64,000 nt of DNA from Paludibacteraceae bacterium (GCA_024401475.1 JAKSKZ010000007.1:35001-99000); one strand, 5' to 3'. Counted from the first letter of the stretch, positions 17,501 to 26,237 are shown. Notes: generated from the sequence alone by a model not told the origin. Numbers and translations are program-made.

Positions 17501-17670
17501 TAAGTGGATTGAACAAGGGCGACATCATCACCATCAGAACAATGACAGGTGTTGTCAAGAAGGCATTTGTTGCCGAGTCTGAGGCCGTCGAGGTTGAAGT
17601 TGCAGATTACGCATCTGGACTCTACCTTGTTTCAAATGGATCAAAGACCATAAAAATGGTAAAAGAGTAA
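14593..17670 (+). CDS. Secreted bifunctional esterase (CE1-like)-CBM6-GH43 with T9SS sorting domain
   Basis: A 1025-residue hemicellulase in four parts. After the signal peptide (ATG 14593, or the internal ATG 14614 giving MRTLYKSMMAAASGLMLCASVSA), residues about 32-285 are an alpha/beta-hydrolase of the PHB depolymerase/feruloyl esterase type with nucleophile Ser140 in GFSMGG. Residues about 300-450 are a CBM6 (PGTIEAEEYD.GGQGVSY ... GEWLNYTV ... WFDIDNMKF). Residues about 490-800 are a five-bladed GH43 domain: RYGADPCAMVYGD (base Asp), SWAPTACHA, LFDPAVLVDEDG and FEDAGINK (acid Glu). A second carbohydrate-binding beta domain follows, and the last 75 residues are a T9SS type A sorting domain (VEPNPAKDVITVSG ... 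YASGLYLV ... KMVKE). It probably removes acyl and arabinosyl or xylosyl groups from xylan at the cell surface. It is monocistronic. Confidence 0.9.
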   Translation: MNYKTNIMRTLYKSMMAAASGLMLCASVSAQNLPGTKMSINVNGKNRTIDVYAPNGMGENRPMLISAHGMGQDIGYQKSMSRWDLVADTAKFLVVYPASDGSTWNLDGNGSDIAFMKAIIKEMSSKYKIDLNRVYMSGFSMGGMLTYIVANNMADQIAACAPLSGYPIGDKTAKPSRPIPIIHTNGDGDDVVHYEPWKGYFNGMYQEQQGAYAQAESWAKANGCDATPVEVKIDNTATRYMWKNGECGVEVWLNKVYRRGHVPSNEGYHSAREIWKFVSQYSLSCGAPKEPEEVAPYNGTPASIPGTIEAEEYDFGGQGVSYNDKDSQNHGEAFRNDGVDIYKKDNGAIVVGYNQNGEWLNYTVDVKETSKYTVTISAATDNATASFQLLIDGNAVTGEVSAPNTGDFSKFSTIKVRTKEIPAGEHTLQLLVVNDWFDIDNMKFEIYESNGNEPYDDNGCVVGMRDNDELASIFSTISLSNVNPKVKPTTNHNPIMTQRYGADPCAMVYGDSVYIYMTHDIYEYENGSIKSNGYGKITEIVCLSSADLVNWTDHGPMKVAGSGGISKASNSWAPTACHAKINGKDRFFLYFANNANGIYVVAANTPYGPWEDVRNGAGLITRATPNCQDVTWLFDPAVLVDEDGTGYLYFGGGVPDGRQENPGTARIAKLGKDFISIDGTPASLNPPYLFEDAGINKIGNKYVYSYCTNWNVPVGNQFGISNAVIATMTSSSPMSGFKFDRKVFDNPSRWLGDNGNNHHGFFKFKGKWYICYHSQWIQNQIGVKGGYRSSHVDYANVDEEKGQILGVDAGTTKGVSQVTPVDATKFIQAECFAWQNGIEVNYVGKSTNMAVSGKDGSWIGLCGVKAEGVNKFKARVSAPCGGAIRITTGSANGTVIGYLNVEANTSFDEFECKLLSDIPAATDLFFTFSGELQFDSWQMFYVDPTNNETIDASASNLMVEPNPAKDVITVSGLNKGDIITIRTMTGVVKKAFVAESEAVEVEVADYASGLYLVSNGSKTIKMVKE

Positions 17671-17701
17671 ATAGTCCTAAAAAGCCTTTTAAAGGCATAA
17701 G

Positions 17702-17739
17702 AAACGCCGCTGTTGGATAACTCCACAGCGGCGTTTTTG
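17702..17739 (+). terminator. Terminator after esterase-GH43 gene
   Basis: Strong GC stem AACGCCGCTGT / ACAGCGGCGTT with an 11-base loop and a TTTTTG tail. Confidence 0.85.
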
Positions 17740-17939
17740 TTGTCTGCACACATCTCCCGATTTGTTTTCCAAGGCTGATTATAGTATCACCTTTTAATAA
17801 AACATTGGCGCCCGCTTTACATTTTTGAACAGACATAAAAAATGGAATATTATCCCCTAAGGGGAAAGTCTCATGAGACCTCTTCATTTTTCCACCAACG
17901 TGAAATTCCTATGGGATAGATACGCTTTGTATTGCCAAC

Positions 17940-20060
17940 TCAATATTTCACAATCTTAAAGTGCTTGCCGTTCAAATCCAATAGATAAACACCTTTAGGA
18001 TAGTCAGCACCAAAAATCCGAACCGAACCACACGCAAGACGTATTTCTTCCAACTTCAATCCGTTCGTTGAATAGACGGAACAAAAGAGATCTTCTTGCT
18101 TCGACGCAATAGAAAACGCTCCATTTTCATACACAACAGAGATGCCGGATTTTCCAGCCATCTCATCATTTATAGAGACAGGGACATCGCCTTCAAGAAT
18201 TGTCAACTTCAACCAAACTTCCGTTTGGGCACCCGTCCCATCGCAAACAAGCAATTTCAAATACTTCTTAACCGTAGCTGTAGGTATGCCTACGATTTCA
18301 AAATCGCTATTGAGCGACAACCCTGCAGGCAGTCCGTCTTTCCACTTTATTGTGTAATGACCATCGCCTCCAACAGGATTCAATTTAGCATAATACGACT
18401 GCCCAACTTTTCCATTCGGAAGAGAATCACGGTTCGTCAAATCAAGTTTTCCATATTGGATGGAATCGCCGCCTATCTCATCTCCTTCTCCGTCGTCATC
18501 ATCACCTGCACCATCATCATCGTCATCCATCTCGCACTCGCCATAACAGAACGACATCTTTGGGTCAGGCTTACTGAAATTACAGAGATAAATGCCTGAA
18601 TTTTCACCGTTGTTCCACTTCGCATTTGGTGTGCTATCATCAGAAAACACCTTTGCCGAAGAGATACTACTCCAAAATGGATTATTATTTGAAGCAGGAC
18701 GGCAATCTAACTTGTCCGGATTATCCTTATATCTATTATCCCCTGGTTCGTAAACATGCCAAATGTAAATGCCAGAAGTATTTACAATTCTTTGGTTCAA
18801 ATAGAAAGAATTTCGCACCTCAATATAATAACGTTCCTTCTGTGGATCTCCGTCAACATTTCCATAATAGACCGCTACGTTTCCTGGACCATACTCAAGC
18901 TCAACCCGTGTTCCCTTCTCCAAATCATTCAACACTATTTTATTGTCGAGCCAGCCCACATTATCCAAAATCCAAGGATTGGGAATCGGTGGATTTTTGG
19001 GGCTACCAATAAAGAACTCATCCGCCACATTGAAATTCTCTGCCGTATTGCCTGTATGATTGTCAAACGGATAGAAATCGGGAGCACCGAGAAGCAAATG
19101 GAAGGACTCGTGAACAAAAGTTCCCATTCCCAGTTTTTCCGAACAATAGGCCAACTGATACAACTGATAAAAGGATCTGTAGGTGTTTGTTTCTGCATTT
19201 TTCTCCTGCATCCTCATAGTCCCTTTGTGAGGCCACAAGCCCGTAGCCCATTTGTTGGGACACTCGCCAGCGTATAGGATATTCACAGCATAGTAGCTCG
19301 ACCCATTGCGAGAAAGATCGTTCAAGTCAAAGCCATCCACTGACTTTGAAAAGCCGTTGAGCGCATCCAACACCGCAGGCTGCAGACGGTCAAACGTGTA
19401 TGTACTGGCATCAGACGGGGCATAGTAAGACTTCTCATTAGGCATAGTATGGGGAGCCTTGGGTAAATAATTGATATACGTAAGTTTACCATTGGATATC
19501 CAACTAAAATACTCCCTTATAGACATTGTATTGCCATTGATACTACCCTCTCCATTCAAAAACTTATTAAGTTCTGCCATAGAAAAAGGGAACTTGCAAT
19601 CGGGGAAATCAATAAGCACCGTCACACCGTAAATAGTATCGGGCAACACGGTGGCCGAACGCAACTCTGGTTTCGCCAACTCATCACGAATTCCCAACGT
19701 CTCTTTCCCCTTGGCGATTTTCCGGGCAAGAGCATCCGAAGATATACGCTGATGGGGAGCAACAATCATCGTCACAGCCTTAGCGACCTCGCCGCCTCGA
19801 TAACGAATGCCCGAAGAGGCATAGTCCGAACTATCCGCCGAAACCAACGCATAGCAGATATAGCCATCATCTGGATCGACTGTCAATGTATAACCATCCA
19901 AACTTTCGGCTTGGAGATAAAAATCATTGCCAAACAATCTGACCGTCACAGAATCGCCGTCAGGCTGGGTAAATGTATAAAGTGTTCCATTATAACTTCT
20001 TGCCGAAACGCATATGCAACTCAAAAGAGCAACAAACAGCGTCACTATCACATTTTTCAT
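17940..20060 (-). CDS. Secreted M6-family-like metallopeptidase with Ig-like and T9SS domains
   Basis: A 706-residue exported zinc peptidase; the start is set at 20060 because it gives the signal peptide MKNVIVTLFVALLSCICVSA. The peptidase motif HESFH is at residues 317-321 (followed by LLLGAPDFYPF), as in immune inhibitor A/M6 enzymes, and the prodomain upstream has the family's QPDGDSVTVRLFGNDF segment. After the catalytic part comes an acidic linker with runs of Asp (DDDDDGAGDDDDGEGDE), then a putative Ig domain with LPAGLSLNS and GIPT strands, then a T9SS sorting domain ending in YPKGVYLLDLNGKHFKIVKY. It probably degrades extracellular protein. Convergent with the upstream plus-strand gene and divergent from the next. 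Confidence 0.85.
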   Translation of the reverse strand: MKNVIVTLFVALLSCICVSARSYNGTLYTFTQPDGDSVTVRLFGNDFYLQAESLDGYTLTVDPDDGYICYALVSADSSDYASSGIRYRGGEVAKAVTMIVAPHQRISSDALARKIAKGKETLGIRDELAKPELRSATVLPDTIYGVTVLIDFPDCKFPFSMAELNKFLNGEGSINGNTMSIREYFSWISNGKLTYINYLPKAPHTMPNEKSYYAPSDASTYTFDRLQPAVLDALNGFSKSVDGFDLNDLSRNGSSYYAVNILYAGECPNKWATGLWPHKGTMRMQEKNAETNTYRSFYQLYQLAYCSEKLGMGTFVHESFHLLLGAPDFYPFDNHTGNTAENFNVADEFFIGSPKNPPIPNPWILDNVGWLDNKIVLNDLEKGTRVELEYGPGNVAVYYGNVDGDPQKERYYIEVRNSFYLNQRIVNTSGIYIWHVYEPGDNRYKDNPDKLDCRPASNNNPFWSSISSAKVFSDDSTPNAKWNNGENSGIYLCNFSKPDPKMSFCYGECEMDDDDDGAGDDDDGEGDEIGGDSIQYGKLDLTNRDSLPNGKVGQSYYAKLNPVGGDGHYTIKWKDGLPAGLSLNSDFEIVGIPTATVKKYLKLLVCDGTGAQTEVWLKLTILEGDVPVSINDEMAGKSGISVVYENGAFSIASKQEDLFCSVYSTNGLKLEEIRLACGSVRIFGADYPKGVYLLDLNGKHFKIVKY

Positions 20061-20212
20061 TTCATATAGATTTTGAACTAACATTTTCTATTTTTCGAAT
20101 CTAAGATAGAAATAAAAATGACACGTCGACAAACATAAAGAGAGAAATTATAAAACGCATAAACTTTAGCAAAGTAAATAGAGGTAATATAACAACTTTG
20201 TAAAACATTCTC

Positions 20213-20220
20213 TATCTTTG
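20213..20220 (+). promoter_or_regulatory. -7 promoter box of the 1079-residue protein gene
   Basis: TATCTTTG matches the TAnnTTTG box and lies 26 bases upstream of the ATG. A good -33 box at the usual spacing is not apparent. Confidence 0.4.
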
Positions 20221-20246
20221 TGAAAACCATATAGAACTACACATAC

Positions 20247-23200
20247 ATGAAAAGACACTTTTTCCCTTTAATAGCATTCCTTTTATCCTTTGCTCCTCTT
20301 TCAAGAGCAGACATCGACATCACGGACCTATACTTGCAAAATGCAGGATTTGACGACGAAGCTCATTTCGATTATAAAAAAAATGAGAATGGCAATGTGG
20401 CTCAAGAAATCCTACCCATTTATGGTTGGAACAAAGACATTGGGGTAGATTACACCATCACGGGAATCTACGAATTGGGAACTGCCAAAACTTTCAACAC
20501 TTACGGGAAAGTACCCACCTCTGGCTATAATGGCTCTAACGGCGGCTGCCTTGCCCTCAGCACAGGTTGGGAGGAGACTTTAAAATTCTTCCAAACCATC
20601 ACGCTTCCGGAGGGAAGCTATAAACTTCAATCGGCTTTCTATAACGGCAGCAACGCCGAGAGCGGAAAAAGTCTCATGGGGTTCGTAACAAACAACAGAG
20701 ACGCCGTATTATCAACCACTTCATCATTCCCATTGAACCAATGGACTCTCGACGAAATATCGCTCAACCTCTCCAAAGAAACGGAAGGGCACTTGCAAAT
20801 CGGTTTCCAAGGCGTGGCTGGAGGATCGGCCAACTCCGCCAAAGTGGTAGTAGATTTCGTCAAACTCTATCTGGTTGGAGACAATAATTCACTCATCAGC
20901 AACATTCGTTCTACGCTAAATACTACAATTGCTTCAGCCCTAAAGACATACGGCAACGGAGATGGAAAGAAAGCAGAGGAACTAAAAAAAGTCATAGACC
21001 AATCTCAAGTGAACGCCGAAAACACCTCGGCCTCCTACGCAGAACTCTTCAAAGCCAACGAAGCCTTGAAAAAAGCGTTGGTTCTATTCGAGTGGGCAAA
21101 TGCAACCATCGACCACCCTTCCGATTTCACAAAATTCATCGTCAACCCCAATTTCGAAGAGGGCTTCAATGGATGGAAACAAAGCGAATTAAAGATTCAA
21201 ACCAACTCATCATTTCCTTTGAAATCGGGCCAAACTTACGTTGAAAAATGGGTCTCTGCAGCCAACTCCGTTGGAGATGTCAGCGTTCTACAAACAATAG
21301 GAAGCGAATTACCTCAAGGCATCTATACACTCAAGGCATCAGCACAAAACCTCCAAGAGGGTGCGACCCATCAAAGCGGTGCTTGGATTATGGCAGAAAA
21401 CGACAGCATAGAGATCTCCGAGGCAAAGGAATATACACTGCAATTCACCCACATCGAAAATGAATTCTCTTTTGGATTCATAACTCACAACGCTTCGGGC
21501 AACTGGGTGGCTCTTGACAATTTCAAACTTTACTACAGCGCAGCCTCAACAGAAGATTATAAGAAGGAGATGTCTCGTCGTATGGAAACAGGTGACGAGT
21601 TGTTGAAAAATAGAATGTGTGAAAACCATCGCAAAAATCTTCAAATGGCTATAAAGCAAGCTGAAGAATGGTTAAATACCAATGATGAAAATAGCATGAC
21701 AAGCATTGCCACTGCACTTAGGAAGGCAACACTCACAGCACAATCGTCCGTTGAGGCATTCACCCGTTTAGCAAATCAAATACAAAAGGCAACAAAGGAG
21801 ATAAAAATAGGGGGCAATAGCAACGAGGTCTTGGAAAGCGCCATTCAAAAAGCACAAACCGATTTAGGAAACGAATCGTTGAGCATTGCCGAAATCAATG
21901 CCAGCACTCAAAAATTGCAGAACTACATACTTTTCTACAAAACGGAAAATTCTGACGACCGTCCTTTATACGCCTACGCAAGCGATTATTTGAGCGGAGC
22001 TACAAAGATTTTTGCTCGTTCAAGATTTGAGAGCAGCGAGTATGACAAAATCATAGAGAAAGGATTTTGTTGGAGTACAGAAAAGAAGCCAACCATACTC
22101 GACAACATCTCCACGCTATCCTACGAAAACAATGGTGAAATCTTTGTGATAGAGGGGTTACAACCTGCAACATTCTACTACATCCGTCCGTATGCCATCA
22201 CCGACAAATACGCCCTATCCTATGGTGATCCAATCAAGGTCTGCACATTGCCCAAGGGCAACGTCACATGGAGTTACAACAACGGAGGGTCGGATGAAGA
22301 GAACGACCGAATCAACAATGCCATTGCCGAAGCCGTGGACATTTGGAACAATATAACAAGCATCCAAGGCCTACACATCTCTGTATCCTACGGAGCCAGC
22401 ACACCTACTGCCGATTGCAGTTACGGAGGCTCCATGCGTGTAGGTCCCAACGCAAGTTACCAACGGACGGGAACAATTCAACACGAGATGTGCCATGCGG
22501 CAGGCGTCGGCACTACCGATCGCTGGTATAACGACGGCACCTATCGTGAAAATGTCAGCACAGGCATTTGGTTGGGCGACAGAACAGACCGAGTATTGAC
22601 CTTCCTCGAAGCAGAAGAAGCCCACCTGAAAGGTGACAAAACGCACTTCTGGCCTTATGGCGTGAATGGAGCTCACGAAGATACCGGCAATAAAATGCTC
22701 TATTATGCCAACGCACTCATCATCCAAGGATTGGGCGAAGATTTTCTTCCGCCTGTTGCGGGAGCATTCGCTTCGCCTGCCTACACTTTTCAGCAGGACG
22801 ACGAGCAGAACTACTACATCTTGCCGGCAGACACGAAACGACCAACTATGCTCCAAGCCCGAAACGATGGAACTCTCGGTTTAACAGAAACGAAATGGGA
22901 AGATGTGCGAAAAGATGCCTCGCTGGCTTGGAAAATCACGTTCAACCCCAAAACGCAACTCTACGAATTCAAAAACGTTCAAAACAAGCAAGCCATCGCT
23001 AACTACAGTTCGGATGTGAAACTCTCTGCAACCGACAATTTCGGCCTACAACTTTTGGGCGCACGCGAATGGAGCGAAATAGAGTACCGTCTCTGCAAAT
23101 CCTATTGGATGACTTTCGCCAACGGAACCAACCGACCTCTCACCATGGCTCAAAAATACAACAACATCGTGGCAGAGACCTTTGATCATAGGAATAGCGC

Positions 23201-23486
23201 AGTGCCTCAACGCTGGATTATTCTTTCCGAAAACGACATTCGAGAGATAACTGGCGACAATACTGGATTACAAGAGGAATCCTATGCGACATCATCCATT
23301 CTCGTCAGCAATGCACAAGAGAGCCTTATCATCGAAACAACCCATAAAGGCGAATGGATATACATCCACGATCTTCGAGGAAGACTTCTCAAACGATTCT
23401 ATATGCAGGCAGGCCTACGCACCACTATACCAATGGCGTCAGGATTCTATCTCGTAAATGGACAAAAGGCCATCTCTTTGAAATAA
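20247..23486 (+). CDS. Large secreted protein with HEMCH metallopeptidase-like domain and T9SS sorting domain
   Basis: A 1079-residue exported protein, with a signal peptide at MKRHFFPLIAFLLSFAPLSRA. Two carbohydrate-binding-like beta domains (about residues 30-210 and 290-430, the second starting FIVNPNFEEGFNGWKQ) are separated by helical FIVAR-like segments (ALKKAL ... ). A fibronectin-like strand region follows (GFCWSTEKKPTI ... LQPATFYYIRPYAIT). Residues about 670-850 are a zinc-peptidase-like domain with HEMCHAAGVG at 746-755; position 756, where metzincins have the third His, is Thr, with Asp two residues on. A beta-trefoil-like region (FQQDDEQNYYILP ... ) and a T9SS-type C-terminus (IYIHDLRGRLL ... 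GFYLVNGQKAISLK) complete it. Probable role is breakdown of glycoprotein or cell-wall material; this is inferred. Confidence 0.75.
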   Translation: MKRHFFPLIAFLLSFAPLSRADIDITDLYLQNAGFDDEAHFDYKKNENGNVAQEILPIYGWNKDIGVDYTITGIYELGTAKTFNTYGKVPTSGYNGSNGGCLALSTGWEETLKFFQTITLPEGSYKLQSAFYNGSNAESGKSLMGFVTNNRDAVLSTTSSFPLNQWTLDEISLNLSKETEGHLQIGFQGVAGGSANSAKVVVDFVKLYLVGDNNSLISNIRSTLNTTIASALKTYGNGDGKKAEELKKVIDQSQVNAENTSASYAELFKANEALKKALVLFEWANATIDHPSDFTKFIVNPNFEEGFNGWKQSELKIQTNSSFPLKSGQTYVEKWVSAANSVGDVSVLQTIGSELPQGIYTLKASAQNLQEGATHQSGAWIMAENDSIEISEAKEYTLQFTHIENEFSFGFITHNASGNWVALDNFKLYYSAASTEDYKKEMSRRMETGDELLKNRMCENHRKNLQMAIKQAEEWLNTNDENSMTSIATALRKATLTAQSSVEAFTRLANQIQKATKEIKIGGNSNEVLESAIQKAQTDLGNESLSIAEINASTQKLQNYILFYKTENSDDRPLYAYASDYLSGATKIFARSRFESSEYDKIIEKGFCWSTEKKPTILDNISTLSYENNGEIFVIEGLQPATFYYIRPYAITDKYALSYGDPIKVCTLPKGNVTWSYNNGGSDEENDRINNAIAEAVDIWNNITSIQGLHISVSYGASTPTADCSYGGSMRVGPNASYQRTGTIQHEMCHAAGVGTTDRWYNDGTYRENVSTGIWLGDRTDRVLTFLEAEEAHLKGDKTHFWPYGVNGAHEDTGNKMLYYANALIIQGLGEDFLPPVAGAFASPAYTFQQDDEQNYYILPADTKRPTMLQARNDGTLGLTETKWEDVRKDASLAWKITFNPKTQLYEFKNVQNKQAIANYSSDVKLSATDNFGLQLLGAREWSEIEYRLCKSYWMTFANGTNRPLTMAQKYNNIVAETFDHRNSAVPQRWIILSENDIREITGDNTGLQEESYATSSILVSNAQESLIIETTHKGEWIYIHDLRGRLLKRFYMQAGLRTTIPMASGFYLVNGQKAISLK

Positions 23487-23518
23487 AGGACAAGGCCTAT
23501 ATCGGCAAACAAAAAACA

Positions 23519-23562
23519 CCCTTGCAACCTCTCCTCAACGGAGCTATTGCAAGGGATTTTTG
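23519..23562 (+). terminator. Terminator between convergent genes
   Basis: Stem CCCTTGCAA / TTGCAAGGG with a 19-base loop that itself can pair (CTCCTCAACGGAG), followed by ATTTTTG on the plus strand. Confidence 0.75.
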
Positions 23563-23569
23563 TCAATAA

Positions 23570-24511
23570 TTACTCTTCGTTAGACTCAATGATTCTAAAT
23601 AATAACGTATTTTGAAATGTGATGGATTTATTTCTTGCAAAAAAGATGGTTCCCGACACAGGGCTCTTCAACTCACAAACTTGATAACCTTCATACGGAT
23701 GCATGATTCGAGCGATTACCTCACCCTCTTCTACCTCTTGCCCAGCCTCTCGTTCCACTATCAATATTCCTGCATGGGGGGCCTGAATAGAGATCAACTG
23801 CTTTCCCTCTATAATCATTGGCGATTGACAGCCACTTCCGCTAACACTTAATGAAGCCATACCTTTATAGGTCATAAATCGACAAATAGCATCGATGGAA
23901 ATACGAGCCATTTCATGGTCGATAACATCCGTCGTTCCCGCATACAAAGAGAAGGCTTGCGTCTCCCAAATCTGCCAGTTGTAGTTCAACAATACCGTGT
24001 CGAAAGGCTCCGGATCACGAATGGCAATATACGGAAAGCCAAAATACTTGGCATCATCCACGTCTTCAAAACCCGTATGAATCATGCGGACATGAGGCAA
24101 GAAATTACCCGGCAAATAGTAGGATGCCAACTGTATTCCGAACTTGAAATCCTTGATAAATTCAAACAATCCAGCCGCAATTCGCTGAGTGGTTTCGCCC
24201 TGATTATAACCTGGAAACATACGGTTAATATCCGTATTGTCCAATGCCCAGAACCTTTTTTCTATATTGATGGAGAATGGATTGACGGAAGGAATTACAG
24301 AGATAGAAACACCCTGCTGAATGCGATTGGTTTCCTCCGCATATTTTAGCAAAGCCACCAATCGGCTGGCAATATATTGTTGTTGGATTTCATCTCCGCG
24401 CATGGAGCCCACGATACACAAAGATTTCTCCCCTTCTCCAAATGTATAAGCCTTGATACGGAAGTCATCACGATAAGGTGACGACATACGAAATATAGTT
24501 TGTACTTTCAT
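23570..24511 (-). CDS. Aspartoacylase/succinylglutamate desuccinylase-like pseudoenzyme
   Basis: A 313-residue paralogue of the next gene upstream, with the same fold order: Rossmann-like zinc peptidase core and a C-terminal barrel-sandwich domain (QAPHAGILIV ... SPVSGTIFFARNK). The key residues are gone. Where the neighbour has GTHGDE this protein has GSMRGDE, so the metal His becomes Arg38 (Glu41 stays). Where the neighbour has DIHAS it has IQLAS, so the second metal His becomes Leu128. Where the neighbour has VAEMGVGG it has YAGTTDV, so the catalytic Glu becomes Gly192. It cannot hold zinc in the usual way and is probably a regulatory or structural partner, or a substrate-binding subunit. 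Last gene of the five-gene operon; 14 bases from the upstream gene. Confidence 0.85.
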   Translation of the reverse strand: MKVQTIFRMSSPYRDDFRIKAYTFGEGEKSLCIVGSMRGDEIQQQYIASRLVALLKYAEETNRIQQGVSISVIPSVNPFSINIEKRFWALDNTDINRMFPGYNQGETTQRIAAGLFEFIKDFKFGIQLASYYLPGNFLPHVRMIHTGFEDVDDAKYFGFPYIAIRDPEPFDTVLLNYNWQIWETQAFSLYAGTTDVIDHEMARISIDAICRFMTYKGMASLSVSGSGCQSPMIIEGKQLISIQAPHAGILIVEREAGQEVEEGEVIARIMHPYEGYQVCELKSPVSGTIFFARNKSITFQNTLLFRIIESNEE

Positions 24512-24525
24512 AACTTTTCAATAAA

Positions 24526-25452
24526 TCATAAACGATGAATTCTGCCCAAGAGGGAACCCTCATAAACCATTGGGTAAGCACGGATTGTAAAGAGCAATCC
24601 GTTGCATGGAGCGACAACATTACTCAAGACGTCGCCCGTCAATGGCGAAATAATCTGACCGATGGTCTCTCCTTTCGTCACGACAACGTCATTGTGCAAT
24701 TCCGTAATGAAAACTCCGCTCACCGTCGCATTCAAGAAAGCCACCGCATCGGGGCCTTGACTAACGATGCTCTCTTTCAAACTTGAAGTATCGGCAGCTT
24801 CCGTCCATATTCCCATGTGGAACATCAGGTTCTGGATGCCCGTCACCAATTGGTCGCACATGGCATGGCTGATTCTTCCTCCCACACCCATTTCAGCCAC
24901 AAGACAAGGCGTACCTGTTGAATTAAGAGAATGAGCCAAAGTTGATTCCAAAACCGTGGCTGCTTGATGAATCCAGATAAAATCAATGCCCAACATTTTA
25001 GCATAAGGGACCAACAACGGTGCGGTCTGCTCCGAGATACGAACTTGGGGGATCTCTCTCAGAAAAATATTTGAAGCATGAATATCGATCACCATATCGG
25101 CTCCCGACAAATCCGTATAAATATCATGAGCGACCTTCTCTATCATTGATCCGCGGGAATTTCCCGGGAAGATTCGGTTCATATCCAAATCGAAGGCAGG
25201 CACGCCCCTTTGCATGGAATCAATGCCCAACGGATTCAGCGCAGGATATAAGTCAATCGTGCCTTGAAGCAAATTCATATTCTCTTTCACCATCTTGGCA
25301 ATTAAGTAACAGACATACTGTCCCTCCAATTCATCACCATGCGTACCTGTAACAATACAAATACGCTTTCCTTTCCCATTCGTAAAATGGTTCTTGACAA
25401 TGCGGAACTCCTCGTCCACAGGCATTTCAAGACTTGTAACATTCTGAATCAT
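24526..25452 (-). CDS. Aspartoacylase/succinylglutamate desuccinylase family zinc hydrolase
   Basis: A 308-residue cytoplasmic enzyme of the M14-related AstE/AspA family, which hydrolyses an amide bond to a small acyl group. The zinc ligands are all present: His38 and Glu41 in GTHGDE, and His125 in DIHAS. The catalytic Glu187 sits in VAEMGVGG, and the substrate-binding DLDMNRIFPG is at residues 88-97. A beta-rich C-terminal domain ends the protein (VVAPCNGLLFTIRAYP). The start overlaps the stop of the transglutaminase gene by four bases, so translation is coupled. The substrate is not arginine-pathway succinylglutamate by context; it is more likely the product of the neighbouring ATP-grasp/transglutaminase enzymes. 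That is inferred. Confidence 0.88.
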   Translation of the reverse strand: MIQNVTSLEMPVDEEFRIVKNHFTNGKGKRICIVTGTHGDELEGQYVCYLIAKMVKENMNLLQGTIDLYPALNPLGIDSMQRGVPAFDLDMNRIFPGNSRGSMIEKVAHDIYTDLSGADMVIDIHASNIFLREIPQVRISEQTAPLLVPYAKMLGIDFIWIHQAATVLESTLAHSLNSTGTPCLVAEMGVGGRISHAMCDQLVTGIQNLMFHMGIWTEAADTSSLKESIVSQGPDAVAFLNATVSGVFITELHNDVVVTKGETIGQIISPLTGDVLSNVVAPCNGLLFTIRAYPMVYEGSLLGRIHRL

Positions 25453-26237
25453 ATTTCTCTCATTTCACAATTTATCGTTAACTTCTCTTTGGTAAATGTA
25501 AAAATCTGTCCACGATTGGACGGGCAGTCGCTCACATCCCGACCATGGGCAATCTTCACATACCCCCAATCTATTTTCTTGTTGTATGTTGCATCGTAGC
25601 CCAACCACTGCTTCCCGTCGTGTATCTCCACCCAAGCGTGCGTTTCGCCCTCGCCCAAAACAAAACCATTCACATAGCGGGCGTGAAGACCCAAGCAACG
25701 GCAAACGGCTATCAATAGATGAGCATAATCCTGACAAACGCCCTTCTCCTTGTGAAACACCTCCACTGCGGTTGTCGTATTGTCCGTTTCATACTTTTGA
25801 TAGCGGATTTTGTGATGGACGGCATGAGTCAATATTTCGGGCAACGACCAGCCTTCTTGTTTATATTCTGCAATTTGCTTCGCCCAATCCATCAGTTCTT
25901 GATCATACTGAATAAGGTAGGAAGGGGACGAATAAATATCATTAGGACAAGGATCAGGAATCGCATATTTTTCACACTCCACAATACCTTTACTCTCCAC
26001 TCTGAAATAGTCATGCCACAAATTGTAACTACCATATTGTATGCTGTTTCCAAAAGCATCTGTCGAGAAATTCAATATGCAGTCGGAAGGAAGCACCAAC
26101 AAACTCTGCTCCTCCAATCGCTGAAACTCATTTACACAAGGAACAGCTCTCAATTTAAAGAAATGATACTCTACCGCAGGGGTGAACTTCGCCTCTGTTA
26201 CATAGCGGTAGTAGTATCGTCTCTTCTCTGTACTCAT
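25449..26237 (-). CDS. Transglutaminase-like cysteine protein of the ATP-grasp/alpha-E cluster
   Basis: A 262-residue protein with an N-terminal beta domain (about residues 1-110) typical of bacterial transglutaminase-like proteins in this gene cluster, followed by the papain-like catalytic core. The triad is visible: Cys in GVCQDYAHL, His in ETHAWVEI, and Asp in LGYDATYNKK. Such proteins cleave or form amide bonds. No signal peptide is seen, so it is cytoplasmic. Third gene of the operon; it overlaps the next gene by four bases and lies 107 bases after the alpha-E gene. Association of this family with a circularly permuted ATP-grasp and alpha-E is known from comparative genomics. Confidence 0.9.
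   Translation of the reverse strand: MSTEKRRYYYRYVTEAKFTPAVEYHFFKLRAVPCVNEFQRLEEQSLLVLPSDCILNFSTDAFGNSIQYGSYNLWHDYFRVESKGIVECEKYAIPDPCPNDIYSSPSYLIQYDQELMDWAKQIAEYKQEGWSLPEILTHAVHHKIRYQKYETDNTTTAVEVFHKEKGVCQDYAHLLIAVCRCLGLHARYVNGFVLGEGETHAWVEIHDGKQWLGYDATYNKKIDWGYVKIAHGRDVSDCPSNRGQIFTFTKEKLTINCEMREI

Noticed and set aside
24526..25452. Arginine succinyltransferase pathway (AstE) assignment
   Set aside because: None of the other ast genes is present and the operon context is ATP-grasp/transglutaminase.
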